In this document: piece by piece, positions 33,912-45,603 of the stretch
Layout: each line of letters opens with the position of its first letter
Numbering within the stretch: the first letter of the stretch is position 1
Assembly: GCF_008831285.2 (NCBI RefSeq)
Contig: NC_045148.1
Coordinates: 14,612,802-14,672,801 of the forward strand
Length of the DNA stretch: 60,000 nucleotides
DNA from: Nymphaea colorata
Taxonomy: Eukaryota; Streptophyta; Magnoliopsida; Nymphaeales; Nymphaeaceae
Direction: 5' to 3'
The notes under the pieces: generated by a model
Seen by the model: only the letters and a program-made list of their open reading frames with translations
Databases searched by the model: none
What the model was told of the DNA's origin: nothing
Made by a program: the position numbers and the translations under genes

Positions 33912-35166
33912 TCATATCATTGAGTTTGAACATACCATGTTCCTTAACATATTTTCCATCAAACATGGTCCTCCCATGTTTTCCACTGTGACTTTCTCTG
34001 GAACAAAACGAACTTCAAAACTTTTTCCAGTCAAAGCAAGGACTGACACTAAGTTCCTCCGCATAGAAAGAACATACAAGACTTCAGTAAGAATGACGCT
34101 TGTACCCCCAATATTCAGTCGATATGTGCCAACTCCCATTACATCACAGTATGAGTTGTTACCCATATAAACCTTTTGCATTCCCGGACTTAGGTTTTCC
34201 ATACGAATCATGCCTTCTTTTGTTTTTGCAATGTGACGTGTAACTCTCGAGTCGACCCACCAACCAGTTAGATCTCCATCTGCAAACAAACACTCTGACA
34301 CAACACAAATGACTTCTTCATTGTATTCCTCATGATCTTTTCCTTTGTTTTTGTTGTTCTGAATCTTGTTGTCCTTATTGTTCAAGAATTTTGTCCTGCA
34401 GTTCTTCTTGATGTGTCCAGGCTTCCCACATCTGTAGCATATCACTACAGTTCCTTGAGATCTTGGAGTTCCTGCAAAATTTCCTTTGAACTTGCCATCG
34501 GTTTTCTTTTTAAAGACTTTAGACCTTATAGGCGCAAGATTTGTTGGTTTTTCTTGAACATTCATAAGTTCTGCATCATTTCTGTTGGTCAAACGTTCTT
34601 GCTGAATAGCTAATTGTATATGGAGTTTCACTAGAGTCAAAGAGTCCAACTGAAGGCTCAAAGCTGTGACAACCATATTCCATGAAGGTGGCAAACTATT
34701 CAGAATGGTGCATATTTGCATGTTATCAGATATTAAATTTCCCACTAATGCTAGGTTCTTAGCCATGACCAACATTTTGTTTACACGGTCGACAACTTTA
34801 TCTGACTCAGGTATACTGTTCTAACAATAGTTGAACATGCATAGTAGTAGTGGTGTTGAATTTGGATGAGATGCTATCTAACATTTCTTTTGCAGTTGGA
34901 CAGTCTTCAAACACTCTGATCAGATCATCTTCCATGAATGTTAAGATGATGGTTTTGGTCATCAAGTCATCATTCTCAAAAGCCTCATATTCCTTCTTTT
35001 CTCCATCATTAGGTTTGTCTCCTAAAGTGGGAAAGAGCTTGTTGATCACATAAATTAGTCTTTCTAGAGTTAAGGTCAACATATCCTACGCTTGAATGTA
35101 TGGAAATTTGTCCCATTTAGTTTTTCAGTCTTAGCTAATTCAAAGGCTCCCACTCTTGATGTCATT
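33912..35166 (-). pseudogene. Element 3 gag and protease
   Basis: Gag starts near 35166 (MTSRVGAFELAKTEKLNGTN in the minus-strand frame) and is broken near 35090 and 34800. The second part (34775-33912) carries the CCHC knuckle CYRCGKPGHIKKNC and, in the same frame, the protease signature WWVDSRVTRHIA. In that signature the Gly of D-S-G is Arg, so the protease is inactive. Gag and protease are in one frame here, unlike element 1. Confidence 0.88.
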
Positions 35167-35169
35167 TCT

Positions 35170-37242
35170 AAATTAATTTGTAATGGCAAGCAAAATACAA
35201 TTATACAATAAACATGAAGTAAACAATGAAAATACCATGTCAGGAAATTCTCAGTAGAAGTCTAAGGTATATCAAGAAGCAACACAATGTGAATTTCTTC
35301 TTTTATTTCCAAATTTATATTCAAAACCCTTTTGCTTCCAAGTTTTGATAGCAGTACTTGTTGGATCTTAAGCAACAATTATATCCAAAGCAAAAATCCA
35401 AAAGATTATTTAAATTCAAATCTTACCAATGTGGATCCACACACAATAACATCAACACTTTATTTGATATGTTTTTTAAACAAATAAAGTGGATCCAATA
35501 TGAACATGTTTCAACATAATATCCATATCCAAATACGACACAATGTTTATAACGCCATTGGGTCATGCACACACAAAATAACAAAAATCCATAAGCATAC
35601 ATGCTGACCATTTTCAGCTTTTTGCACGAGGATCCCACTCTTGTAGTCATTTTGGAATTAATTCCATGACAAGTAGAGAACATTAATACATGAAAAATCA
35701 ATAAGAAGAATAATATATCAATGATCTCCAATACCGTTCTTAAGTATCACTAGAAAACCCATACTAAAATTTTTTTATACCATCGGTTCCCTTCTCATAT
35801 TTCAAAATTATTTTTAGAACTCTTTTTCTGCAATTTTTTTTTTATAAGCTTAAGGTACCAGTACGTAATTGTACATAAAAATCTCTATTTTTCGCCAAAA
35901 TTGCAAAACAATTTACTGTAACCCTCTTTTAGCAATTTATGAGAACTTGGAGGGTACCACCACGCAATTTCGTATTAAATTCCTGGTTTTTGCTGAAATT
36001 AACTTTCGCAAGCCTCCTTTTGAAAAACTTTTCAGCAAAAAAAGTTGCGGCTTTAATTTTGGTAAAAATAACAGCCCTTTTAAAAATAATACACAAGTAG
36101 TGGACTATTTTTGGAATTTTTAAAAAATGCTATAAAGAACCCTCGGAACCTAATTTTCCTCATTTCTTCACTCGACACTCTCTCTCCTCTCGAGAGAACC
36201 CTTTGCTAGGGTTCTGCCCGCCACACCTCCCTGTCTCCGTTTGACTGATAATCTCAGGTGCGCCTCCGGCCGACCAACTCATTCAGGCGCTGCCTCCGGC
36301 CGACCAACTCATTTAGGCGCTGCCTCCGGCCAACCCACACCCTCAGGCGCTCTCTGGCCGACCCACGCTCTCAGGCGTTCTTGGTCAACAGGAAAGGTCG
36401 AAGAAGAAAAGAAAAACGACCTGTCGTTCCCTTTTTTTCTTGTTGACAGCGTCTGTAGTTGACGGCGTCGATCGGTTGGTGGAGAGGAAACCTCGCGTTG
36501 GTGCTCACGGGAAGAGGACGATCTCTCCCTCCCCGCGTGGGCAACAGTTTGCCCCTTTGATCTTGCTCTGTCGCGGCGACAGAGGGAACCAGAGAGTCGG
36601 TTTAAAGGATATTTGTCACAGGCTTTAAAAAAAACGCAGAGGACAACACGAAGGTAATCCTATCTTTTCTTATTCTCGTTCTCAGGGCTTTCCCCAAAAA
36701 AAATTGCTCCTGTGCGAGTTCTTGGCCAGACCCTTTTTGAGAGTCAAAACAGTTTTGAAAGACTGTTTAAAATAAAAATCTTAACGTCGTACATGCTTAG
36801 GCTCTTACTCTGACCCCTTGGACACAGGGGTATAAGAAAACAGCCATAGAGCAGAGGTAACATAACTCTATGTAAACTTTCTAACTTGAGCATGCTTCAT
36901 GAATGTCTAATTTGATCAATATTATCATCTAGTATGCTTCCTACTTATTAGCCATGATCAAAAGAATGATAGACAGATGATATTCATGCCTACGTAGGAA
37001 GTGTCTTTGTATGCTTCAGAGGTACCAACAAAGCCCAAACGTACTTACTAGATTTTGAAATCGAAGAGCTGTCTTGCTCTCATGCTTCAAATCAATATAG
37101 CCTAGCATGCATTTATTTTCAGAAGCTAGTGCTTAAAACAGCATGATACACAAGCGACTAGCATGCACACTCAATTAATATGATCTTCACAGGCACCACA
37201 AAGATCAAGATCGAATTTCACTTATTGGAATTCGACAAGTAT
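35170..37242 (-). other. Long leader of element 3
   Basis: The leader of about 2.1 kb is partly homologous to 5539-7260. It contains a partial second copy of the gag start region at about 35600-35660 (MTTRVGSS on the minus strand), the antisense promoter-like module at 36131-36214, and four tandem units of about 30 bp ('caggcgctgcctccggccga' type) at about 36255-36380. No coding function is recognised. Confidence 0.6.
36131..36214 (+). promoter_or_regulatory. Promoter-like module antisense to element 3
   Basis: TATAAAGA is at 36131-36138, CTCTCTCCTCTCGAG at about 36180-36195, and CTAGGGTTC at 36206-36214, in the same order as at 6007-6106 in element 1. Function is inferred. Confidence 0.42.
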
Positions 37243-37258
37243 GGCTCTGATACCAATC

Positions 37259-37595
37259 TGTGAAGTAAGTCCACCACCAGCAGCGTGTCAAATGCAAGAC
37301 CTGTGAGCAAGAGAGGAAGAAAGAAACAAGAGAGAAATTGATTTTGGGGGTTTGCTTCTGAGAGAAGCGTAGTTGATTTCTCAACCTTATAGTTAGATGA
37401 ATAAAGGCTGAGCTTTATATACCGCCTCTCAGGATTTCCCCAAATCCCAGCTACGGTTATGGCATGAAGACTTATGGTAAGAATTAAAACGGAAACTTTA
37501 ATATTTGATTTATTTCCTGTTTTAATTTCATAACTGTAAGATCTCCTTTGCAGTTATAGAGGGAAAGGGATCGGGCTCAAGGCCACTACCCAACA
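37259..37595 (-). repeat. 5' LTR of element 3
   Basis: TGTGAAGTAAG...CCCAACA on the plus strand, 337 bp, with proper TG and CA ends. On the sense strand TATATAAAG (complement near 37415-37423) is a likely TATA box. It is related to but clearly diverged from the LTR of element 1. Confidence 0.93.
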
Positions 37596-37980
37596 GCCCC
37601 CATCTTCTACCTTGATGTTCCCTGCAAATGCGAAGCAGATCTGAGACCGACCGCTTCCAGCTATCAGGATGTTGGCAGCATTTAGGACCAAGTCTGAGCC
37701 TCCCTGAAAGTGGAACGCCATTGTAGGAACCTCAACTGTTGTGTAGCTGGACAGGTCATAACAGGTATCAAGAAGAGAGAACGGCTGGGCATCCGGATAC
37801 TTGCGTTGCGCCATGAAAGCACAGAAAGTCGACCCTGTAAGCCGTCGGCGGCAGCCGTGTAATCACAGTTCCGGAGTCTAAGACAGTGTCTTAAGGCTTC
37901 CAAAGACGGAAGAAGAAACAGGCAGGGGACGTTCACCCACACTCATTCTGATGACGGGGACGGCAATGGCGTGAACCGAG
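37596..37980 (-). pseudogene. AP5 main fragment
   Basis: The minus strand encodes AQRKYPDAQPFSLLDTCYDL, SYTTVEVPTMAFHFQGGSDL and VLNAANILIA, matching AP3 downstream of its second catalytic motif. The DSGT motif region at 37860-37900 is shifted out of frame, and sequence to the right of about 37980 is not AP. The first catalytic Asp and exon 1 are absent. Element 3 interrupts it. It was probably already a fragment before the insertion, but the order of events is not provable. Confidence 0.88.
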
Positions 37981-39462
37981 CGGGGCTGAAGATTTTGTTA
38001 TAATATATATGCATCTTGTCATAAACGAAGGATCTGAAAATCTTAGAAGCCAGGATTTCAACATCTGAGATCGCCCTAAATTTTAGATTCGAAGAAACAA
38101 AATTTCCCCTTAAGAATTACATGGACTAAGTAAGGTTTATACATCCCCAAGAACGATCAACTTTGTGGATCTCAAGATTTTGCTCCGAGCTGTGATGAAC
38201 TTCATTAAATCATCTCAGGCACAACATTAATAACATCAGCCCTCGGTGAATCTTATATATGGCTGGACAAATGAGCTGAGCTGACCAGTGCTGAGCCCAA
38301 AAGTTCTTATATTATCTCTTACTGAGAACCCAGTTTTTGGCTTGAACAAATTTCAACAAAAATTTGAGTTTAATTGGCCATAAAGTATATAATATCAGCC
38401 GTTTATTCCTTTATTAGTTACTTAAAAATATATTTAGGCATGAAAAATCAATTTTAAAATAGTCTTTTATTGGATTGATTAAAAGAAAACATATTTACAA
38501 TATTAAAACAATTTAAAAAACAAAATTATGAAAAAAAAATGTAAGATTCATCTGATGTTATGTATTTAATGTTGCCACAAGTATATAAAAAAGAGAAGAC
38601 GCCCCTTTTGAAAACGTAAACACACGTCGACGTTGGCTTTTCGTGCGATCCTTCTCCTATAATCGGACCTAACGGATCAGACCCAGCAGGATCAGAACTA
38701 ATGTTATGGCTAACGCGATCTGGGTTTGGATGGGAGCTGCATGGTACTCAATCCAATAGCGGAGCCAGCGCCCATGCCAGCCCAAGATAGTTCCATATTT
38801 TTGCCTGCTTAATTTCAAGTTTGTTCTTGCATGTACCGGTTTTAGCTTCCGTTTTTCTTTTCATAAAATTAAAATTATAGGCATTCCACATGCACCAGAA
38901 AAAAACTCTAACTGCTTATAACAGTAGCAGAGCCAATGTGGGGCTGGCGTGAGCGCCGGCCCACACCAGCCCAAGGTACTAATACATAGCCAAAAATTTC
39001 CGGTATCCAAGCGACTAATTCATTGGTTGAGTCCTGCCGCTTAGTCCAAGCCTATATAATTCCAATATTATTCGAATCTGAATTTTTTAGGTCACATACC
39101 CAACCTACAATTATAGGAAATCCACATTAAGTACATTTGCGTGTTGCTAAAACTAAAGTTTGCATTTATATTGAACTAATAATTTTAATTTGTTGGAACT
39201 TAGTTGTCATGCCTACCTTCTGTCTACAATTTCGTATCAAGAAGTGCAACTTTATGATAATATATAGGCAAAAAAATAAAAAATTATATATAATATTCTA
39301 TTAAAAAAAGTACTCCTAAAAATATTTATGGAACACTTAGGGAATAAAATGTGGTGCTGTTGATCAGCCAAAGAATCGAATAGATTTGTCACTTTATTCA
39401 AGTTAAGCAGTTATATGCAATCCAACCTTAATTAGCGTGCATTTTATAACTTACAAATACAA
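37981..39462. other. Gene-poor spacer
   Basis: No gene is recognised. Two short GC-rich stretches at about 38756-38800 and 38930-38985 share 'gagcca' followed by 'ccagcccaag' and look like fragments of one dispersed repeat. Confidence 0.5.
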
Positions 39463-40504
39463 CGTGGATCTCTAACATCCTTCCTTTTAATTATAATTTG
39501 TATTTAAACAATTAAAATTAGTTGAAAATTGGAACTCAATACAAGGAAAAACAAAAGTCAATAATTTAAACTGGTCAGAATGTAAAATACCCATCTTTTT
39601 TATAGTACCAACCTTTGTCATAAAAAATGTGTACGGGTATTAAACGGTAAGAAAAAAGATGTGTATAATACGGTAAAGTTTTATATCTCAAAAATAAAAC
39701 GAGAAAAGTTCGGTAAATTTTTAAATAAATTTAAACATTCAATACATCTTAAAAATTATAAAAAATAAAAATTAATAAAAAATAAGAAAAACATATAATA
39801 CGGGTATTATTCGGGTTTTATACTCGTTTTTTGTTTTTTTGATGTTTTTTTTAAATGCGTTTTATTGTTTTTGGGGTACAGCGTTTTTTTTTTTTTTTTA
39901 CAACTACCAACATATAGCATTATAGTACCGTCCCATCGATTGGTACCGTGAAGCCTCCCTCATTTTTATGCATTCCTTGTCCTTGAGAGATCGTATAACT
40001 TGTATTCTTCTCCACATATGGTGACAACGAAACGAGGACGATACCAACACTAAAATCCATGGCAAGCTCACCTCTCAAAGGCATCTATCTGCACGTACCT
40101 GGTGGATCAAGGTGCTCCAGCACCTTCATTTCACGTAATATGTGTGCGTAAATAAGATCTTTTGAAGATTGAAATCATACCATATGAATGTTCATAAGAC
40201 CCCATATACATGTCCAAGTAACATGCATGCATATACATATAAGGAATAAATTCAATAAATCCCGTTTCACAACTGGTTTTTGATGACCTCATTTTTCCTC
40301 TTGCACTTTTTTTCTACTTTTTACTTATAATATGACTCTCTTATATGCTATTTGGGAACAATAACATCATATTACTGTCTCATGTATCTAACTCAAAAAT
40401 TGATTAGTATTTCATGAATTTACTCGGAGATGCATGAACAGTAACGTACTGTTTTCAAACAGCCTAGCCTCTTAAATTCTAGCATTTTGCCAGCAATGCT
40501 GTGG
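39463..40504. other. Upstream flank of SSL pseudogene 2, paralogous to 163-840 and 7670-7850
   Basis: Collinear with the two sides of element 1. It carries an extra AT-rich insertion at about 39599-39905, bounded by 'taccaac' on both sides, that position 350 lacks. No gene is seen. Confidence 0.7.
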
Positions 40505-40612
40505 ACAGGGGCGGAGGGAGGGGGGGGGCCTAAGCCATGGCCCCAGTCTGACTAATAAAAAAAAAAATTACATTGAAAAAAATATAATTTTTTAATTGCA
40601 CCATGTATTTTT
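40505..40612. repeat. Repeat fragment starting GGGGCGGAG
   Basis: About 108 bp, starting 'caggggcggagggagg' and containing 'ggccccagtctgac' and an A-rich run. It replaces the exon 4 acceptor and 5' part of SSL pseudogene 2. A similar start, 'taggggcggagctaag', occurs at 43075. It is probably a truncated transposable element of unknown class. Confidence 0.45.
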
Positions 40613-41862
40613 TTGATTCCATGAATGGCATCTTAATGTTCTGGAAGCTAAACCTCGAGGCCGGCTCTTGAAATACGATCCGCAGACCGGGAAAACATCT
40701 AATTTGCTGGACAACTTAGCGTTCGCTAATGGAGTTGCACTCTCACCTGAGCCGGTGCCCGGAATATTGGCTCACGGGGAAGCAAATGACCGAAGTGTTC
40801 ATTGATAATTTACCTGGTGGACCTGATAATATCAATCTGGCACCGGATGGGACTTTTTTTATAGCATTAATAAAGGCATGTAGCCTCATTCATTCCTATC
40901 TTCTGTTCTGTTTGTCTGCAAACTATTATATACATAGTACATGCTCAAATCAAGCCTTTATTGGTTCTAAATTCATAGTCACAAATAATATTTTGCATTT
41001 TAAACGGTGAAGTTTTTATCATAATACGGTGAGCTTAAAAAAACAAGAAAAAAATGAGAAAAATAATTTTAAAAAAAATTAAAAAACTAATAATAGAAAA
41101 AATATAAAATAAGTGGGAAACTAATAATGCAAACTATAGTTGCAAGAAATAAAAAATGAAAAAAAAAATACTGTTTGGCATTAGAAAAATGAAAAAAAAT
41201 GAAAAAGTGAAAAAAATGTGACAAAATGCCTTAAAACACGTTTTTAAAAAAAAAAAGTTTTTAAAATTTTAAACAGTAATTTAATTTATCACGTATTTTC
41301 ATGTTTTTTTCGAAAAAAAACACGTTTTTTTGTGACTATGGTTTTAAATCCATGGATCTCTATTAAGAGAAGTTGTCTTACTTTAGATCCGTCCGTTAAA
41401 ATTAAAGAAGAGATCAAAAATTCATTTTATGTTTAATATATCTTTTAATCAATTTAGATCTCTGTCGACGGAGGAAATTAAACACCCCTTTTTTTAATGT
41501 CGGACAGCTAGATTTAGACTTATAGTGATGTCTTCGTTGGCTTCTCAATGTAACGGACTGTGTACTTTAATTAATTCCAGTTGGGATTAGGTGGCTATAA
41601 AGAGTTCGTTCACAAACCAAAGTTGGTGAAACGCGTGATCGCAAAATCGCCCGCACTGTTTCACTGGATCTTCAACACAAGAGGCAAGGCCACGGTCATC
41701 AATGTAGAGATCCATGGAAAGATCATCAACTATTTGGATGATTCCAAAGGAAAAGTTATGTCGTTTGCGACTTCAGCAACGGAATTCGAGGATCATCTTT
41801 ACTTGGGCAATCTGAATACCAGTTTCATTGGTAAATTAAGATCGCAGAAAGCCAAGAAATGA
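40613..41862 (+). pseudogene. Strictosidine synthase-like pseudogene 2
   Basis: The 3' half of an SSL gene. Exon 4 (40613-40750) lacks its 5' part and acceptor. A deletion joins it directly to exon 5 (40751-40875: YWLTGKQMTEVFIDNLPGGP, then DNINLAPDG), removing the end of exon 4 and intron 4. The exon 5 donor is GC, not GT. Exon 6 (41581-41862) is intact, from a CCAG acceptor to TGA, and encodes GKATVINVEIHGKIINYLDD and EDHLYLGNLNTSFIGKL. Exons 1 to 3 are not seen. A MITE-like insertion sits in intron 5. The protein is close to SSL3 but it is a broken copy. Confidence 0.9.
40973..41341. mobile_element. MITE-like insertion in SSL pseudogene 2 intron
   Basis: An AT-rich stretch of about 369 bp with perfect 12-bp terminal inverted repeats CATAGTCACAAA (40974-40985) and TTTGTGACTATG (41329-41340). 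The flanks TTCTAAAT and TTTTAAAT may be an 8-bp target duplication with one change, which would fit the hAT superfamily. There is no coding capacity. Confidence 0.6.
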
Positions 41863-41893
41863 AATGCTGCAGTGTGTGGAAAGTACAAATTGT

Positions 41894-42160
41894 TGTTGGT
41901 GTATGGAACTTGATTCATACTGGACACTCATATGCAATACCGCGAATTTCGCCCTAATCCTTATGTTGACAGGAGGGCCGCAGTTTTCAGTGGGTTTTCT
42001 CTTGAGAGTGTTTGTGTTCATCTGTGAGTGAATAGTAAAGATCTGCGCGACCGTGGACGTAGGAAAGTATTACTTCGAACCACGTAAATCTTTGTCTTCT
42101 TTCTTATTATTTCTAACCTCCTCTTAGAGTGCGTCAAAAGAGTTTGTATTGTTCCTAACA
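41894..42160 (+). repeat. Solo LTR (copia-type)
   Basis: TGTTGGTGTATGG...GTTCCTAACA, 267 bp, flanked by ATTGT and CTTGT (four of five match). Same family as 26353-26620 and 1-145. It lies 31 bp after the stop codon of SSL pseudogene 2. Confidence 0.88.
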
Positions 42161-42594
42161 CTTGTGACGATAGAGAAGCAATTTACGACTTTGAATCAGT
42201 GGCAGGACGACTTTTGGCCAGTGCATGTTGGCGTGAAACTTTTCTTAGCTAGGCTATTTTGATTCAGATGAACTGTAATCTGATTAGTCAGATTCAATAC
42301 GGAAAAGGTTTACGTCTGATAATAATCCAGTTCAAACTTGGTAGACGATATTCTTACTTCAATCCGATTATATGTAAATATTTGTGTTCATTTTGCATTT
42401 TGTGCTCCTTTTCATTCATTTTTTTAGCTTTTGAATGTTTCTTGCAAACATCAAGCGAACCCGTTTTGTGAAATGGATTAAGGTACTTGAGTGCCGTTAA
42501 TCTTGAGGGTGAGCTGAGAAACGATTTCACATCTATGGACAGACCTTAAATACATGAATGCAGTATGCATATGCTGCTTGAGCTGGAAGGGGCA

Positions 42595-42646
<52 letters not shown>

Positions 42647-45435
42647 TCTCATTTAAAAATGAAGAAATTTTAAGAGACTGGTGCAAGTAGTTGCCCACAC
42701 CAAATCACCATGTGGCTATGCCACTGCCTCCCATGCACTCGGCCAATGGGTGATTTTTCAGCCTTTCATTTGAATGGATGTAAGAGCCAACATGTGGCAT
42801 CCAAATATCGACCCATTTGGACCCTAAATCAACTGAATCAGCGAATTGAACCAATCATGGCCTCTTCCTTTTATAATAACAATTAGTTATGCATACAGCT
42901 TTTATAAGTAAACGACAACTCAATAGGTAGTCCCAATCTACAAAATCTGCCCCGATAGGGCAATTCAGCTCATATCAACCTCTTATTTTACAAAATTTAT
43001 TTTTTTATTCAAAGTAAAATTTTATTTTTTGGCTTTCTAATTTAGGTCAGTTTGGTCGACATGCTGATGCAGGTAGGGGCGGAGCTAAGATAGAGCGTAC
43101 ATGTAACATGGGCCCTGACCCCACCTCAAAAAAATCTACAAAAATTTTGAAAAATGGTATTTCAGTTCTGGTCAAAATTTACAAACTTTAAATCGGTCCA
43201 CTTCATAAAAAAATTCTACCTTTGCCCATGGATACAAGCCATCAACTTGATTTTTGTTCTCTTCATAGAAGATTTTAGATTGCGAGTAACCTGACCTACT
43301 TTACCGAGCTTAGTCACGGTCGACATGGACCTCCTGGGTCGAGCCGTAGGCAGGAGCGGTGGTCAGTCCATCACTCTCAAAAAGCTGGTCGAGTGCCAAC
43401 TGGGCTCGGTCCCACCGGCGACCTAGTGGCTCACCGTCTGGGGACTAAGGTTAAACGTCGCCCTCATGTGTTGGATAGGATAAGGTTTAGCAAAAAAAGG
43501 CAACCACATTCGGATAATGCACCTTTTTCACTACTCTCATTCAAAAAGCTGTTCATTTTCCTCCATGCCTAGGGTTATCAACATTTGCACTGCATACTTT
43601 AACCCAAGCATAAATTAATGTATTGTTCGATCATAGATATTCAATTCTGTTGATTCAAAACAATCAGACCGGATCCCTAACAAACAAGAAAATTGTATTG
43701 TTCGATCATTAACATCTTTGCTCGATCGTTAATTGCGAGTTAAATGTAAATGGATTGGCAATACCTGATTAACGACTGATTACCGATCTGTTTATGCAAA
43801 TCTAGTAAAGCAATTAGAATCCAATTTAGTAACATGACTCCAACTTGGTATTGCAATTTCATGATGGAATTCTTCCAGTGTTTGATATCTTAAGCTAATT
43901 GGTTTGAAAATATAAAGTCCAAATTTGAAATGGAATTCCAATCTAATTTACATTGAGTCCGATTAAATTGTATATACATCTCCTAAGTGGACACGGTTCA
44001 CAAGATCCGAACCAGTTCCTCTACCCAAAACCCAAAAGAATTAAACCAGAGCACAAACCCGCTCCGTGATTACAAGTCATGAAATCCGAACCCAAATGCA
44101 TAAAGGGAAATGTGCTAAGTGTAAACCGGGCCTAGTGCCCAAATCAAACTGAACCACCCTTGAACCATGCGAGTCCAAGGTGGGAACCTCATTCGGGTAG
44201 CCGCCCGAACTTCGGATTTAGCATAAGGCTAGACCTGAGTGGCCTAGCAATTTCCCAGGATTCAGGGTCCTAGACTGCCCTCGTGGAAATGGGATTCGCT
44301 ATAGGTTCGGTTTCATTCAACTCAGCGAATCCTACAACTAGCTCAGGACGACCTTGAGACTTATCCGTTTCAAGCACACACTCGGACCTTACTGCTCCAC
44401 CCACTCCTCCCACTGCAACATGTTCGAGCGATGCCTTAACCTCCTTGGGGTGATTCAGATTCTATGTGAATGCTGCACCAATTTTAACTGTCAAGATCAT
44501 CTCCAGCTAGGTATGCCTAAGGCATAAAGCTATAGGAGATGGGAGAATAAGTAAGTTTTGGACCACGCAAACCGATCTGATCAAGAACTCTAGAGTGTTC
44601 AAGTGATCTAGATTTTTTTTTTTTTTTGGTTCCCTTCCCCAATCTTAAACAAAATAAAAGGTGGCTTCTGACTATCTCAATGACAAGACTTCCTCTGAGG
44701 TTATATCATATGGGGCCAAGAAAACGGACTCCCAAACTTGGACATATCTGTGTATTTTAAGAGAAGGAAACATGCAGATAACTGATTAGTCACGTCCGAT
44801 ATCTGATAATGAACACGAACCGAACCTGACCCACATGTTAAGTGGGTCAGGTCCAACTCAGAAGAGGGCAAAACTTACTCTCCAAGAACCGTACCACCGG
44901 CTGGACCCAGAGCCGGGACACAACCCTCTTGTTGACTGCAATTGAACCAAGCAAAAGTTGCCGACACAACCATGCTGGTGGCTGTCAATCTGGATCGGGC
45001 CATGTGGAGAAATTGTTATTTTTATCAAGGAAATTTCCACTGGGAGTTTATAAGAGACGTCGCATTTCTGATGCAGGTGGAAAACTTTATGTAGCTACTC
45101 GGATTCTCCATATTGCAATTGAGATTGTATTACATGTAGTAACACATTTACAATTTTTTAGTTAAAAGTTGTGTTTCCTTTAGCTGAATAAACTCGAGCC
45201 AAATCCAAGTTTGGTGTAGAATATCATGCACCATGCATTAATTCCACGAGTCCCATCTGAATGTTTGTTGGGCCGATTTCTTTATCCCGAAATGCGAGTT
45301 TTATCGAGTTTAATCAATAGGGGCAATCATATTCTCAGTATTAATTTCATTCTTTTATTTTTGAGTGGAGGATGGAGGGGGTGGCTGGGAAGAGTTGACA
45401 AAACCATGTAGGCACAAAAGATTTTTTTTTTTTCT
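42161..45435. other. Gene-poor region with repeat fragments
   Basis: No gene is recognised. It contains a (TA)n tract at 42597-42640, a possible transposon fragment beginning GGGGCGGAG at 43077, and GC-richer stretches at about 43300-43480 and 44100-44450 that look like old repeat DNA. Small frames, for example 44842-45165, show no known domain and are not supported. Confidence 0.55.
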
Positions 45436-45446
45436 TTTAAATAGAA
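45436..45446 (+). promoter_or_regulatory. Possible TATA box of SSL3
   Basis: TTTTAAATAG lies about 160 bp upstream of the start codon. A transcription start near 45470 would give a 5' UTR of about 130 bp. Confidence 0.35.
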
Positions 45447-45486
45447 CCCACTGGGAGTAGATCAGATAGAAGAGACAAGAACGCAT

Positions 45487-45558
45487 ATGAAGTATGAAAC
45501 TGATCTACCACTCGCTCTCAGTCACCTGGTAGAAAATCCTTCCTTCCTTCCTTCTTGA
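45487..45558 (+). other. Upstream ORF in the SSL3 leader
   Basis: ATG at 45487 opens a 23-codon frame (MKYETDLPLALSHLVENPSF...) ending in TGA at 45556-45558, 45 bp before the SSL3 start. If the transcript starts at the TATA-proximal site, this uORF would be in the 5' UTR and could reduce translation. Confidence 0.4.
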
Positions 45559-45603
45559 TAGACTCAAGCTGCAGGTGAAGAACAGTAGCAATAGCTCCCA
45601 CTC

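Larger units (their letters stand above)
30674..37595 (-). mobile_element. Ty1/copia retrotransposon, element 3, inside AP5
   Basis: Minus-strand copia element of the same family as element 1. The 5' LTR is 337 bp (37259-37595). The 3' LTR is only 47 bp (30674-30720) yet is bounded by a perfect target duplication (GCCCCC at 30668-30673 and 37596-37601), so the element integrated with a shortened end. The primer binding site is at 37243-37255. Gag, protease, integrase, RT and RNase H are recognisable. The RT-RNase H frame is uninterrupted for 467 codons, while the rest has stops and frameshifts. The leader of about 2.1 kb is the longest of the four. Removing the element and one duplication rejoins the AP5 reading frame as VEDGGIIANW. 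Confidence 0.96.

Noticed and set aside
37682-37942. 86-codon frame overlapping AP5
   Set aside because: It is an out-of-frame reading of the AP5 fragment caused by its frameshift.
44842-45165. 107-codon plus-strand frame upstream of SSL3
   Set aside because: No recognisable motif, no promoter or splice context, ordinary spacer composition.
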